DNA from: Microcella humidisoli
Lineage (GTDB): Bacteria > Actinomycetota > Actinomycetes > Actinomycetales > Microbacteriaceae
Length of the DNA stretch: 64,000 bases
NCBI RefSeq assembly: GCF_024362325.1
Contig: NZ_CP101497.1
Location: 186,001-250,000, forward strand
Reading direction: 5' to 3'
Under the pieces are notes generated by a model. That model was given only the letters and a program-made list of their open reading frames with translations, was not told the origin of the DNA and did not search any database. Both the position numbers and the translations under genes were made by a program. Each line of letters opens with the position of its first letter. Positions within the stretch are counted from its first letter, which is position 1. Positions 17,685 through 25,133 of this stretch are shown here, piece after piece.

Positions 17685-18523
17685 CGACTCCGCAGCAACG
17701 CCGCGATCGTCGCGGGAACCGCGGCGCACACGTCGAGCACCGTGAGCGGCCCGCCCGCCGAGGCGCGCTGAGCGGCGAGCCCGTGCACGACGGCCGCGGC
17801 GGCTCCGAGCCGCGCGAGATGCGCGAGGTCGACGGGCCCTGCGGCCTCGTGCGTCGCGACGAGGGCGCCGAGGATGCCGGCGAGAGCATCCCCCGCCCCG
17901 GCGGTCGCGAGCCACGGGGTCGCCGAACGTGCGACGAGCATCGGCCCGCCGGGCGCCACGACGTGCGTCGCGTGCCCCTTGAGCAACACGGTCACCCCGA
18001 GCTGATCGGCGGCCGCGCGCGCGGCACTCGCAGGATCGGCGAGCACAGCGTCAAGGTCGCTGCCGGTCAGCCTGCACAGCTCGCGCGCGTGCGGCGTGAT
18101 GATGGCGGGGCCGCGAGCCGAGCCGACGGCGTCGAGGGCTCCCGCGTCGATGACCAATGGATGCCCACTCGCGAGCGCCGCCCGCATCCGCCCGGCAGAC
18201 TCGGCGTCCGGTCCCTCCTCGACCGACGCGGCACCCGCATCCATGCCCGACCCCAGCACCCAGGCCTGCACGCGACCCTCGGCCGTCACCGCTTCGGGGC
18301 GGCGCTGCAGCACGAGGTCGGCGGCCCGCGCGGGGCCGAGGTAGCGCACCATGCCGACGCCCGTGCGCAGGGCCGCCTCGACGCCCAGCACCGCGGCGCC
18401 CGGGTATCGGGTCGAGCCCGTGATCATGCCGACCACACCGCGCGAGTACTTGTCGTCGTGCGGCCCGGGCACGCGCAGCAGCGCCGCCACCTCGGCGGTC
18501 GTGATGGTGCGTGCCTCGCTCAC
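17681..18523 (-). CDS. nnrD: ADP-dependent (S)-NAD(P)H-hydrate dehydratase
   Basis: A 280-residue ribokinase-like enzyme that repairs hydrated NAD(P)H. Diagnostic features are the N-terminal KYSRGVVGMITGS, VLGSGMDAG, ITPHARELCRL and the nucleotide/anion site AGAGDALAGILGAL. The epimerase domain (NnrE) that is fused in E. coli is absent, as often in actinobacteria. The GTG start follows TAGGGT by six bases, so the transcript is probably leaderless. Its stop is shared, through CTAG, with the ABC ATPase gene. Confidence 0.9.
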   Translation of the reverse strand: MSEARTITTAEVAALLRVPGPHDDKYSRGVVGMITGSTRYPGAAVLGVEAALRTGVGMVRYLGPARAADLVLQRRPEAVTAEGRVQAWVLGSGMDAGAASVEEGPDAESAGRMRAALASGHPLVIDAGALDAVGSARGPAIITPHARELCRLTGSDLDAVLADPASAARAAADQLGVTVLLKGHATHVVAPGGPMLVARSATPWLATAGAGDALAGILGALVATHEAAGPVDLAHLARLGAAAAVVHGLAAQRASAGGPLTVLDVCAAVPATIAALLRSR

Positions 18524-18529
18524 GCGGCC

Positions 18530-18535
18530 ACCCTA
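18530..18535 (-). promoter_or_regulatory. -10 box for leaderless nnrD
   Basis: TAGGGT on the minus strand, six bases before the GTG at 18523; no Shine-Dalgarno sequence is present. Confidence 0.45.
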
Positions 18536-18576
18536 TGCCCGCCGCGGGGCCCCCGCACGGAATACACCCGGGGGCG

Positions 18577-19734
18577 ATGGGCTTGACTGATGATGTGACC
18601 TCAGCGCTCTTCTCCCCCCTGACCATCCGCTCGCTCACCCTGCGCAACCGGCTGTGGGTGTCGCCGCTCTGCCAGTACTCGGTGACGGCCGCCGACGGCG
18701 TGCCGACCGACTGGCACCTCGTGCACCTCGGCTCGTTCGCCGTGGGCGGCGCGGGGCTCGTCATGGCCGAGGCGACCGCCGTCAACCCGGAGGGTCGCAT
18801 CAGCCCCCACGACACCGGCATCTGGAACGACGCGCAGGCGCAGGCCTGGTCGCGCGTGGTCGACTTCGTCCACTCGCAGGGAGCCGCGGCGGGCATCCAG
18901 CTGGCGCATGCCGGCCGCAAGGCCTCCGTCTTCCCCGAGTGGGGCGCGATGGCAAACGGCGCCTCCGGCCACGGCACCGTGCCGATCGAGCAGGGCGGGT
19001 GGCAGACCGTGTCGGCCTCGCCCATCGCTTTCGACGGCTACGCCGAGCCCGTCGCGCTCGATGCCGCCGGCATTCAGGATGTCGTGGTCGCCTTCGCCGA
19101 CTCCGCCCGCCGCAGCGTCGCCGCGGGCTTCGATCTCGTCGAGATCCACGCGGCCCATGGCTACCTGCTGCACCAGTTCCTCTCGCCGCTGTCGAACACG
19201 CGCGACGACGAGTGGGGCGGCAGCCTTGAGAACCGCGCGCGCCTGCTGCTCGACATCGTGCGCGCCGTGCGCGCGGTCGTCGACGTGCCGATTCTCGTGC
19301 GCTTCTCGGCGACCGACTGGGTCGACGACGACTGGCTCGAGTCGCACGGGCTCGCCGATTCCGGTGTGCAGGGCTGGAACGAGCACGACACCGCGGTCGT
19401 GGCCGCCTGGGCGCGCGACGCTGGCGCCGACCTCTTCGACATCTCGACGGGCGGCCTCGTGCGCGCTCGCATCGAGGTCGGCCCCGGCTACCAGGTGCCG
19501 TTCGCCGAGACGGTGCGCCGCGAGGGAGACGTTCCCGTCAACGCCGTCGGCCTCATCACCGAAGCCGCGCAGGCCGAGGCGATCGTCGCCACCGGTCAGG
19601 CCGACGCCGTCATGATGGGCCGCGAGTTCATGCGCGACCCGCACGCCGCACTGCGCTTCGCGCGCGAGCTCGGCGTCGAAGTCGACCGGGCCCCGGCCGG
19701 CACGCCTCCGCAGTACCTGCGCGCGTACCGCTAG
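18577..19734 (+). CDS. NADH:flavin oxidoreductase, Old Yellow Enzyme family (YqjM-like)
   Basis: A 385-residue FMN enzyme with a TIM-barrel fold. LFSPLTIRSLTLRNRLWVSPLCQYS has the Cys and Tyr that mark YqjM-type OYEs; IQLAHAGRKAS, EIHAAHGYLLHQFLSP (substrate His pair region) and DDEWGGSLENRARLLLDI are all present. It reduces activated C=C bonds using NAD(P)H; the natural substrate is unknown. The ATG at 18577 follows a GGGGGC stretch. A GTG six codons later is an alternative start. Confidence 0.9.
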   Translation: MGLTDDVTSALFSPLTIRSLTLRNRLWVSPLCQYSVTAADGVPTDWHLVHLGSFAVGGAGLVMAEATAVNPEGRISPHDTGIWNDAQAQAWSRVVDFVHSQGAAAGIQLAHAGRKASVFPEWGAMANGASGHGTVPIEQGGWQTVSASPIAFDGYAEPVALDAAGIQDVVVAFADSARRSVAAGFDLVEIHAAHGYLLHQFLSPLSNTRDDEWGGSLENRARLLLDIVRAVRAVVDVPILVRFSATDWVDDDWLESHGLADSGVQGWNEHDTAVVAAWARDAGADLFDISTGGLVRARIEVGPGYQVPFAETVRREGDVPVNAVGLITEAAQAEAIVATGQADAVMMGREFMRDPHAALRFARELGVEVDRAPAGTPPQYLRAYR

Positions 19735-19756
19735 CGCCCGCGTCGGAACGCGCACC

Positions 19757-19782
19757 GAGTGGTACAGTATCCAGTACCACTC
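19757..19782. promoter_or_regulatory. operator palindrome of YefM/YoeB locus
   Basis: GAGTGGTAC - eight bases - GTACCACTC is a perfect 9+9 inverted repeat located 11 bases before the antitoxin ATG and just before its AGGAGG ribosome-binding site. A GTAC core and this position fit an autorepressor site bound by the YefM/YoeB complex. Confidence 0.65.
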
Positions 19783-19793
19783 AGGAGGTCGCC

Positions 19794-20045
19794 ATGACTG
19801 CCATTAGCGCCACCGAAGCGCGTAAGACGCTCTTCGGGCTCATCCAGCAGGTCAACGACGACCACACCGCGGTGGAGGTCGTCTCCAAGCACGGCAACGC
19901 GGTCATTCTCTCAAAGGCCGACTACGACGCCATGACCGAGACGGCGTACCTGCTGCGCAACCCGGCGAGCGCCGAGCGACTGCTCGCCTCGATCGAGCGC
20001 GCGCGCCGTGGAGAGTTCGAGCAGCACACCCTCACCGACGACTAG
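19794..20045 (+). CDS. antitoxin, YefM/Phd family
   Basis: An 83-residue protein starting MTAISATEARKTLFGLIQQVN, the Phd/YefM DNA-binding N-terminus, followed by NAVILSKADYDAM and a charged C-terminal tail (ERARRGEFEQHTLTDD) that would wrap the toxin. It should neutralise the downstream YoeB-like toxin and repress its own promoter at the palindrome just upstream. AGGAGG precedes the ATG by seven bases. Confidence 0.92.
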   Translation: MTAISATEARKTLFGLIQQVNDDHTAVEVVSKHGNAVILSKADYDAMTETAYLLRNPASAERLLASIERARRGEFEQHTLTDD

Positions 20046-20058
20046 AACGGATCGACTC

Positions 20059-20319
20059 ATGAGTCGCACCGTCGCCTTCGATCCGCACGGGTGGGAGGAC
20101 TACGTCTACTGGCAGTCCCAAGATCGCAAGACGCTCAAGCGCATCAATCTGCTCATCACCGACGCTCTGCGTGACCCGTTCGCGGGCATCGGCAAGCCAG
20201 AGCCGCTCAAGCACATCCTGTCGGGCGCGTGGTCACGGCGCGTCGACGACGTGAACCGCCTCGTCTACTTCGTGACCGACGACCACATCGTGATCCTGCA
20301 GGCCCGCCAGCACTACTGA
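20059..20319 (+). CDS. ribosome-dependent mRNA interferase, Txe/YoeB family toxin
   Basis: An 86-residue RelE-fold toxin. By comparison with E. coli YoeB (Glu46, Arg65, His83, Tyr84) the catalytic residues are all present as Glu48 (GKPEPLKH), Arg67 (NRLVY), His85 and Tyr86 at the C-terminus, so it should be active. WSRRVDD also matches the family. It cuts mRNA in the ribosomal A site when free of antitoxin. The ATG at 20059 lies 13 bases after the antitoxin stop. Confidence 0.92.
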   Translation: MSRTVAFDPHGWEDYVYWQSQDRKTLKRINLLITDALRDPFAGIGKPEPLKHILSGAWSRRVDDVNRLVYFVTDDHIVILQARQHY

Positions 20320-20357
20320 CGAGATCCCTCAACGACTGAACTCCCTGACACGCCTGG

Positions 20358-21005
20358 TCACCGATCGCGCGCTGCGTCGCTCCGGGCCCGTAACGACGAA
20401 GCGGTTTCCTCTGTGAATCGCAGAGAGCCGATGGCGAACCACGGGAAGCTTCCGACGACGACGGAGAAGACCAGCGGCTCGTCGAACTCTCGCAGACGGA
20501 TTGCGATACCTGGTCCGGCTATGACACGAGGTCGCTTGGCGAGGTGAACGACTGTGATGTCGTCAACGGAGTCCCAGGAGAACTGCGCTTTCGCGATGAG
20601 ATTGAAGACACCGCTCGCGAGTTGGATTCCTTCGCTCGTCGCCGCAAGCACCGTCGAGATCGCGCTGAAGCGAGGAACGTCGAACAGCGGACCACCCCGG
20701 TCGTCGGACACTGCGAGGTTCCAGACACCTCGCACGATCCCATCGTGATCAGTGGTCGCGGTGCGCCGCGCCCGACTCTGATTCAGCCTTCCGGGGACCC
20801 CGAGCAAGAGGAACGGAAGGTAGGCGGCGGTCAACCCGATGTAGATCGTTGTCAACGTCGCAGGAAGGTCAGCCCAGAGTGCCCCGGCATTCGCGTCACC
20901 GAGCGATTCTGCAAGCCGAACAGCTCTGCTGACGCTGGTCACCTCGATGGCCGTGCCGCCGACCAGGAGCATGAGCCAGACCCCGACCCAACGCGACAGC
21001 GTCAT
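20358..21005 (-). CDS. membrane protein of unknown function
   Basis: A 215-residue protein with two N-terminal hydrophobic helices (about 5-22 and 50-68) joined by a loop of about 27 residues. A soluble C-terminal domain of about 130 residues follows, containing GIVRGVWNLAVSDDRGGPLFDVPRF and a possible third hydrophobic segment at VFSVVVGSFPWFAIGS. No family was recognised. It is a single gene between the toxin-antitoxin pair and the CorC/HlyC genes, and it looks less GC-rich than average by eye, which may point to recent acquisition. Confidence 0.6.
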   Translation of the reverse strand: MTLSRWVGVWLMLLVGGTAIEVTSVSRAVRLAESLGDANAGALWADLPATLTTIYIGLTAAYLPFLLLGVPGRLNQSRARRTATTDHDGIVRGVWNLAVSDDRGGPLFDVPRFSAISTVLAATSEGIQLASGVFNLIAKAQFSWDSVDDITVVHLAKRPRVIAGPGIAIRLREFDEPLVFSVVVGSFPWFAIGSLRFTEETASSLRARSDAARDR

Positions 21006-21040
21006 GGCAGGTCAGCGGTCTCGAGCAGCATGCCGGGAAC

Positions 21041-22090
21041 CTAGCGCCCGCCGCGCTGCGTCGCGTCCTGCACCTCGCCGACGAGCTCCTCGATGATGTC
21101 TTCGAGGAAGAGCACGCCCGTCGTGCGACCCTCGGCGTCGACCGAGCGAGCCACATGCGCGCCCGAGCGGCGCATGACCGCGAGGGCGTCTTCGAGGTCG
21201 GCCGTGGCGAGGATCGACACGAGCCGGCGGATGCGCTTCGGCGGCACGGGGTCGTCGAGCTCGTCGTCGGGCAGGTCGATGACGTCCTTGAGGTGCAGGT
21301 AGCCGGTGGGCTCGCCCGCGTCATCGATCAACACGTATCGGCTGAACCCGCGCTGGGCGACGGCGCGCTCGACGTCGAGAGCACTCGCGTCATCGGGCAG
21401 CGACGTGAGGGCATCCATCGGCAGAGCGATATCGCTCACGACCTTCGTCGTGAACTCGAACGCGGCCGCGAGCGCGCCGGTGGCGTCGTCGAGCACGCCC
21501 TCGCGCGTCGACTGGCGCACGATCGTCTCGACCTGCTCGAGCGTGAACGCGCTCTCGGCCTCGTTCTTGGGGTCGACGCGGAACAGGCGCAGCACACCGT
21601 TCGCGACCGCATTGAGGGCCCGGATGACCGGCGAGAGAATGCGCGAGACGAGCACGAGCGGCGGCGCGAGCAGGAGCACGGCGCGCGTCGGCAGCGTGAA
21701 CGAGAGGTTCTTCGGCACCATCTCGCCGAACACCACGTGCAGGTAGGTGACCAGCAGCAGGGCGATCGTGAAGGCGATGCCGGCGATCCACTCCGGCGTG
21801 AGGCCCGTGAGCCCGAGCGGGATCTCGAGCAGGTGCTTGATCGCCGGCTCGGAGACGTTGAGGATGAGCAGCGAGCAGACCGTGATGCCCAGCTGGCACG
21901 TCGCGAGCATGAGGGTCGCGTGCTCCATCGCCCACAGCGCCGTCTTCGCGGCGCGCGAGCCGGCCTCGGCGCGCGGCTCGATCTGCGAGCGCTTCGCGGC
22001 GATGACGGCGAACTCCGCGCCGACGAAGAACGCGTTGCCCGCGAGCAGCACGAACAGCCAGGCGATGCCCCACCAGTCGGCTTCGGTCAT
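21041..22090 (-). CDS. CNNM/DUF21-CBS (CorC/HlyC family) membrane protein, short form
   Basis: A 349-residue protein: an N-terminal DUF21 transmembrane domain of three to four helices (FVGAEFAVIAAKRSQIEPRAEAG, GEMVPKNLSF) and a cytoplasmic pair of CBS domains (residues about 215-340, with FSRYVLIDDAGEPTGYLHLKDVIDL). It lacks the C-terminal CorC_HlyC domain seen in its neighbour. Family members are linked to Mg2+/Co2+ export or homeostasis; the hemolysin label is historical. Its ATG overlaps the upstream paralogue's stop (ATGA), so the pair is co-translated and may form a hetero-oligomer. Confidence 0.88.
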   Translation of the reverse strand: MTEADWWGIAWLFVLLAGNAFFVGAEFAVIAAKRSQIEPRAEAGSRAAKTALWAMEHATLMLATCQLGITVCSLLILNVSEPAIKHLLEIPLGLTGLTPEWIAGIAFTIALLLVTYLHVVFGEMVPKNLSFTLPTRAVLLLAPPLVLVSRILSPVIRALNAVANGVLRLFRVDPKNEAESAFTLEQVETIVRQSTREGVLDDATGALAAAFEFTTKVVSDIALPMDALTSLPDDASALDVERAVAQRGFSRYVLIDDAGEPTGYLHLKDVIDLPDDELDDPVPPKRIRRLVSILATADLEDALAVMRRSGAHVARSVDAEGRTTGVLFLEDIIEELVGEVQDATQRGGR

Positions 22091-23433
22091 CGTGACGCAC
22101 CCCCGTTCGCGCTCTCGGCGGGCAGGGCGATCTCACCGGTGGCGAGGGGGGTGAAGCGCACGCGATCGATGCGGCGGCCATCCAATCGTTCGATGCGGAA
22201 CGTGCCGGACGCGATCTCGACGGTGTCGCCCACCTCGGGCAGACGGCCGAGCTCGGCCATGAGGAAGCCGCCGACGGTCTCCCACGGTCCGTCATCGGGC
22301 ACCGTGACGCCCGCGCGATCGGTGAGCTCGTCGGGGCGCAGGATTCCGGGGAAGGTCAGCCAATTGCGCGAGCGCACCACATCGACGCGGGCGCGGTCGT
22401 GCTCGTCGCTCACCTCGCCCACGAGCTCTTCAACGAGGTCTTCGAGCGTCGCAACGCCGGCGGTGCCGCCGTACTCGTCGACGACGATCGCCATCTGATA
22501 GCCGCGACCACGAAGCTCGGCGAGCAGCGTGTCGAGCATCATCGTTTCGGGCACTCGCAGGGCCTCGCTCTGCAGCGCCGAGGCGGGCACTTCTGCGCGA
22601 CGGTCGCGCGGCACGGCCACGGCTTGCTTGACGTGCACGATGCCGACGATGTCGTCGATCGATTCGTCGATGACGGGGAACCGCGAATGGCCGGTCGTGC
22701 GCGCGAGCTCGATGACCGACTGCGCGCTGTCGCCCCGCTCGACGGCGGCGACGCGCGGACGCGGGGTCATGACGTCCTGCGCCGTGTGCTGCGAGAACGC
22801 GAGCGTGCGCGAGAGCAGGGTGGCGGTGTCACTGTCGAGGCGCCCCTGGCTGGCGGAGCGCCGCACGAGGGAGGCGAGCTCTTCGGCCGTGCGGGCGCCA
22901 CTCAGCTCTTCTTTCGGCTCGACCCCCATCGAACGCAAGATGGCGTTGGCCGAACCGTTGAGCACGACGATGGCCGGGCGGAACACGGTCGTGAACGCCC
23001 ACTGGAACGGCACGACGACCTTCGCGGTCTGGCGAGGCAGGCTCAGCGCGAAGTTCTTGGGCACGAGCTCGCCGACGATCATCGACAGCAGCGTCGCGAT
23101 CGTGATCGCCACGATCGAGCCGACCACGGGCACGGCGCCTTCCGGCAGCCCGATCGAGCGCAGCGGGTCGGCGAGCATGCTCGAGATCGCCGGCTCCATG
23201 AGGAAGCCGGTGAGCAGGGTCGTGAGCGTGATGCCGAGCTGCGCGCTCGACAGGTGCGTCGACGTGATCTTGAGCGCCGCGATCGTGGGGCCGAGCCGCT
23301 TCTCACCGCGCGCCTGGCGCGCCTCGAGTTCGGAGCGGTCGAGATTGACGAGCGCGAACTCGCTCGCGACGAAGAAGCCGGTGCCGATGGTCAGGAGCAG
23401 GCCAGCGAGCAGCGAGATCCACTCAGCGCTCAC
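22087..23433 (-). CDS. CNNM/DUF21-CBS-CorC_HlyC membrane protein, long form
   Basis: A 448-residue paralogue of the following gene with the full architecture: DUF21 membrane domain (FFVASEFALVNLDRSELEARQ, GELVPKNFAL), two CBS domains (HSRFPVIDESIDDIVGIVHVKQ; GYQMAIVVDEYGGTAGVATLED) and the C-terminal transporter-associated domain (WETVGGFLMAELGRLPEVGD). Probable divalent-cation efflux or regulation at the inner membrane. It starts with GTG. The 130-base region upstream has a TATAGT -10 box and two hairpins. Confidence 0.9.
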   Translation of the reverse strand: MSAEWISLLAGLLLTIGTGFFVASEFALVNLDRSELEARQARGEKRLGPTIAALKITSTHLSSAQLGITLTTLLTGFLMEPAISSMLADPLRSIGLPEGAVPVVGSIVAITIATLLSMIVGELVPKNFALSLPRQTAKVVVPFQWAFTTVFRPAIVVLNGSANAILRSMGVEPKEELSGARTAEELASLVRRSASQGRLDSDTATLLSRTLAFSQHTAQDVMTPRPRVAAVERGDSAQSVIELARTTGHSRFPVIDESIDDIVGIVHVKQAVAVPRDRRAEVPASALQSEALRVPETMMLDTLLAELRGRGYQMAIVVDEYGGTAGVATLEDLVEELVGEVSDEHDRARVDVVRSRNWLTFPGILRPDELTDRAGVTVPDDGPWETVGGFLMAELGRLPEVGDTVEIASGTFRIERLDGRRIDRVRFTPLATGEIALPAESANGGASR

Positions 23434-23481
23434 GGCGACCCCCGATCATCGGCGAGGGTCTATGACTGGGTTCTTCAGGGG

Positions 23482-23521
23482 CGGGCGTATCGCCCGTACT
23501 AGGAGGCTCCATAACGCCTCC
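23482..23521 (-). promoter_or_regulatory. two adjacent stem-loops in the presumed 5' leader of the CorC/HlyC operon
   Basis: Two perfect short stems: GGAGGC/GCCTCC at 23502-23507 and 23516-23521 with an 8-base loop, and CGGGCG/CGCCCG at 23482-23487 and 23491-23496 with a 3-base loop. They lie between a TATAGT -10 box and the GTG start at 23433, so a leader of roughly 80 bases would contain both. No known riboswitch consensus was recognised. They could also act as the guaB1 terminator. Confidence 0.4.
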
Positions 23522-23527
23522 ACTATA
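23522..23527 (-). promoter_or_regulatory. -10 box of CorC/HlyC operon
   Basis: TATAGT on the minus strand (five of six matches to TATAAT) in the gap between guaB1 and the CorC/HlyC genes. A matching -35 was not seen. Confidence 0.4.
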
Positions 23528-23563
23528 CGGGCCTGAGGGTCGCTCGCGCCTGGGAGGGTGCCG

Positions 23564-25003
23564 CTACCAGCTCACCGGCAGCGCCTTGCCCTCCTCGTAC
23601 CCGGCCGCCGACTGCGTGCCGACGACCGCGCGCTCGTGGAACTCGGGCAGCGTGGATGCTCCCGCATACGTCATCGACGACCGCAGCCCCGACGTGATCA
23701 TGTCGAGCAGGTCGTCGATCGAGGGCCGCTCGGGGTCGAGGTAGATGCGCGAACTCGAGATGCCTTCGGCGAACAACCGCTTGCGCGCGAGCTCGAAGGC
23801 GTCGAGCCGTTGGAACCGCTGCTCCACCGCCTTCGTGGAGGCCATGCCCCAGCTGCTCTTGAACCACCGGCCCTGCTCGTCGGACTCGACCTCGCCCGGT
23901 GCTTCGAGCGTGCCCGCGAACCACGAGCCGACCATCACGGCCGAGGCGCCGGCGGCGAGCGCGAGCGCGACGTCGCGCGGGTACCGCACGCCGCCGTCGG
24001 CCCACACGTGGGCGCCGAGCTCGCGCGCCGTCGCCGCCGTGTCGAGCACGGCCGAGAACTGGGGGCGGCCGACGGCCGTCATCATGCGCGTCGTGCACAT
24101 GGCGCCCGGTCCGACCCCAACCTTGAGCACGTGCGCACCGGCCGCGACGAGGTCGCGGACGCCCTCGGCGGTGACGACGTTGCCCGCGACGATGGGCACG
24201 CCGAGGCCTCGGGCGGCGACCGCGCGCACGGCATCCGCCGCCTGCTGCTGGTGGCCGTGCGCCGTGTCGATGACGATGACGTCGACGCCGGCCTTGACGA
24301 GGGCGGCGGCCCGCGCGGCGGCATCACCCGTGACGCCGACGGCTGCGGCGACGCGCAGCCGGCCGTGAGCATCCACCGCCGGTTCGTACAGGGTCGCCCG
24401 CACGGCGCTGCGCGCGCTCAGCGAGCCGATGATGCGCCCGTGGTGGCGCACCGCGACGGCCTCGACGCCCGCCGCGTCGATGAGCGCGAAGGCCGCGCGC
24501 GCCTCGGTGACGTCGTCGTCGTCGATCGAGGGCACGCTCGGCGCGACGAGGTCGCCGATGACCGAGTCGGGCAGCGCGTGCCGCAGGGCGGCGGCGGGGA
24601 TGCTGCGCTCGGGCTGCCCCTCGGCGTCGACGATCGTCAGCAGGGCTCCGGCAGTGTCGGGCACGAGGCCGCGCGCGACGGCGACCGTCGTGGCGCGCGT
24701 GACGAGCACGAGCGGGTCGAGCAGCGTCGACGCCTGCTTGACCGAGTCGATGGCGGCGACGAGCTGCTGCGGCGCGAGGTCTTGCGGCAACACGCCGAGG
24801 CCGCCCCGCCGGGCGAGCGCGGCGGCGAGACGCGGGCCCGTGACCGAGGTCATGTTGGCGGCGACGATCGGCGTGCGCAGGCCCGTGGGGTCGTCGACGG
24901 TGAGGTCGACGGCGAGCCGGCTGCCCACCGCCGAATGCTGCGGCATGAGGAAGACGTCGCTGTAGGTCAGGTCGTGGGCAGGAGGTTCGCGGAAGAATCG
25001 CAC
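23564..25003 (-). CDS. guaB1: GuaB1-type IMP dehydrogenase-related protein (GMP reductase)
   Basis: A 479-residue TIM-barrel enzyme of the IMPDH/GMPR family. DLTYSDVFLMPQHSAVGSR and TPIVAANMTSVTG open the barrel; a CBS region lies near residues 95-200 (VIGDLVAPSV, HGRIIGSLSARSAVR); the catalytic loop is KVGVGPGAMCTTRMMT with the active Cys; ADGGVRYPRDVALALAAGA follows. The actinobacterial GuaB1 branch is known as an NADPH-dependent GMP reductase for purine salvage rather than IMP dehydrogenase. The GTG start follows a TAGCGT box by six bases. Confidence 0.85.
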   Translation of the reverse strand: MRFFREPPAHDLTYSDVFLMPQHSAVGSRLAVDLTVDDPTGLRTPIVAANMTSVTGPRLAAALARRGGLGVLPQDLAPQQLVAAIDSVKQASTLLDPLVLVTRATTVAVARGLVPDTAGALLTIVDAEGQPERSIPAAALRHALPDSVIGDLVAPSVPSIDDDDVTEARAAFALIDAAGVEAVAVRHHGRIIGSLSARSAVRATLYEPAVDAHGRLRVAAAVGVTGDAAARAAALVKAGVDVIVIDTAHGHQQQAADAVRAVAARGLGVPIVAGNVVTAEGVRDLVAAGAHVLKVGVGPGAMCTTRMMTAVGRPQFSAVLDTAATARELGAHVWADGGVRYPRDVALALAAGASAVMVGSWFAGTLEAPGEVESDEQGRWFKSSWGMASTKAVEQRFQRLDAFELARKRLFAEGISSSRIYLDPERPSIDDLLDMITSGLRSSMTYAGASTLPEFHERAVVGTQSAAGYEEGKALPVSW

Positions 25004-25009
25004 GAATTA

Positions 25010-25015
25010 ACGCTA
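25010..25015 (-). promoter_or_regulatory. -10 box for leaderless guaB1
   Basis: TAGCGT on the minus strand, six bases before the GTG at 25003. The same hexamer and spacing occur before the two SDR genes. Confidence 0.5.
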
Positions 25016-25133
25016 CTCGCCCCCCACAGGGGCGAAACCGGCGTGCAGGAACGGTTAAGCTTGTGCGGGCGGTGCCAGCGAGGGCTCCGCCGGTGCCACC
25101 TCATCGATGTGAAGCGAAAGTGGGCGGTCGGCT

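Noticed and set aside
23482..23521. Guanidine-II (mini-ykkC) riboswitch from the two hairpins.
   Set aside because: The loops lack the ACGR sequence that defines that class.
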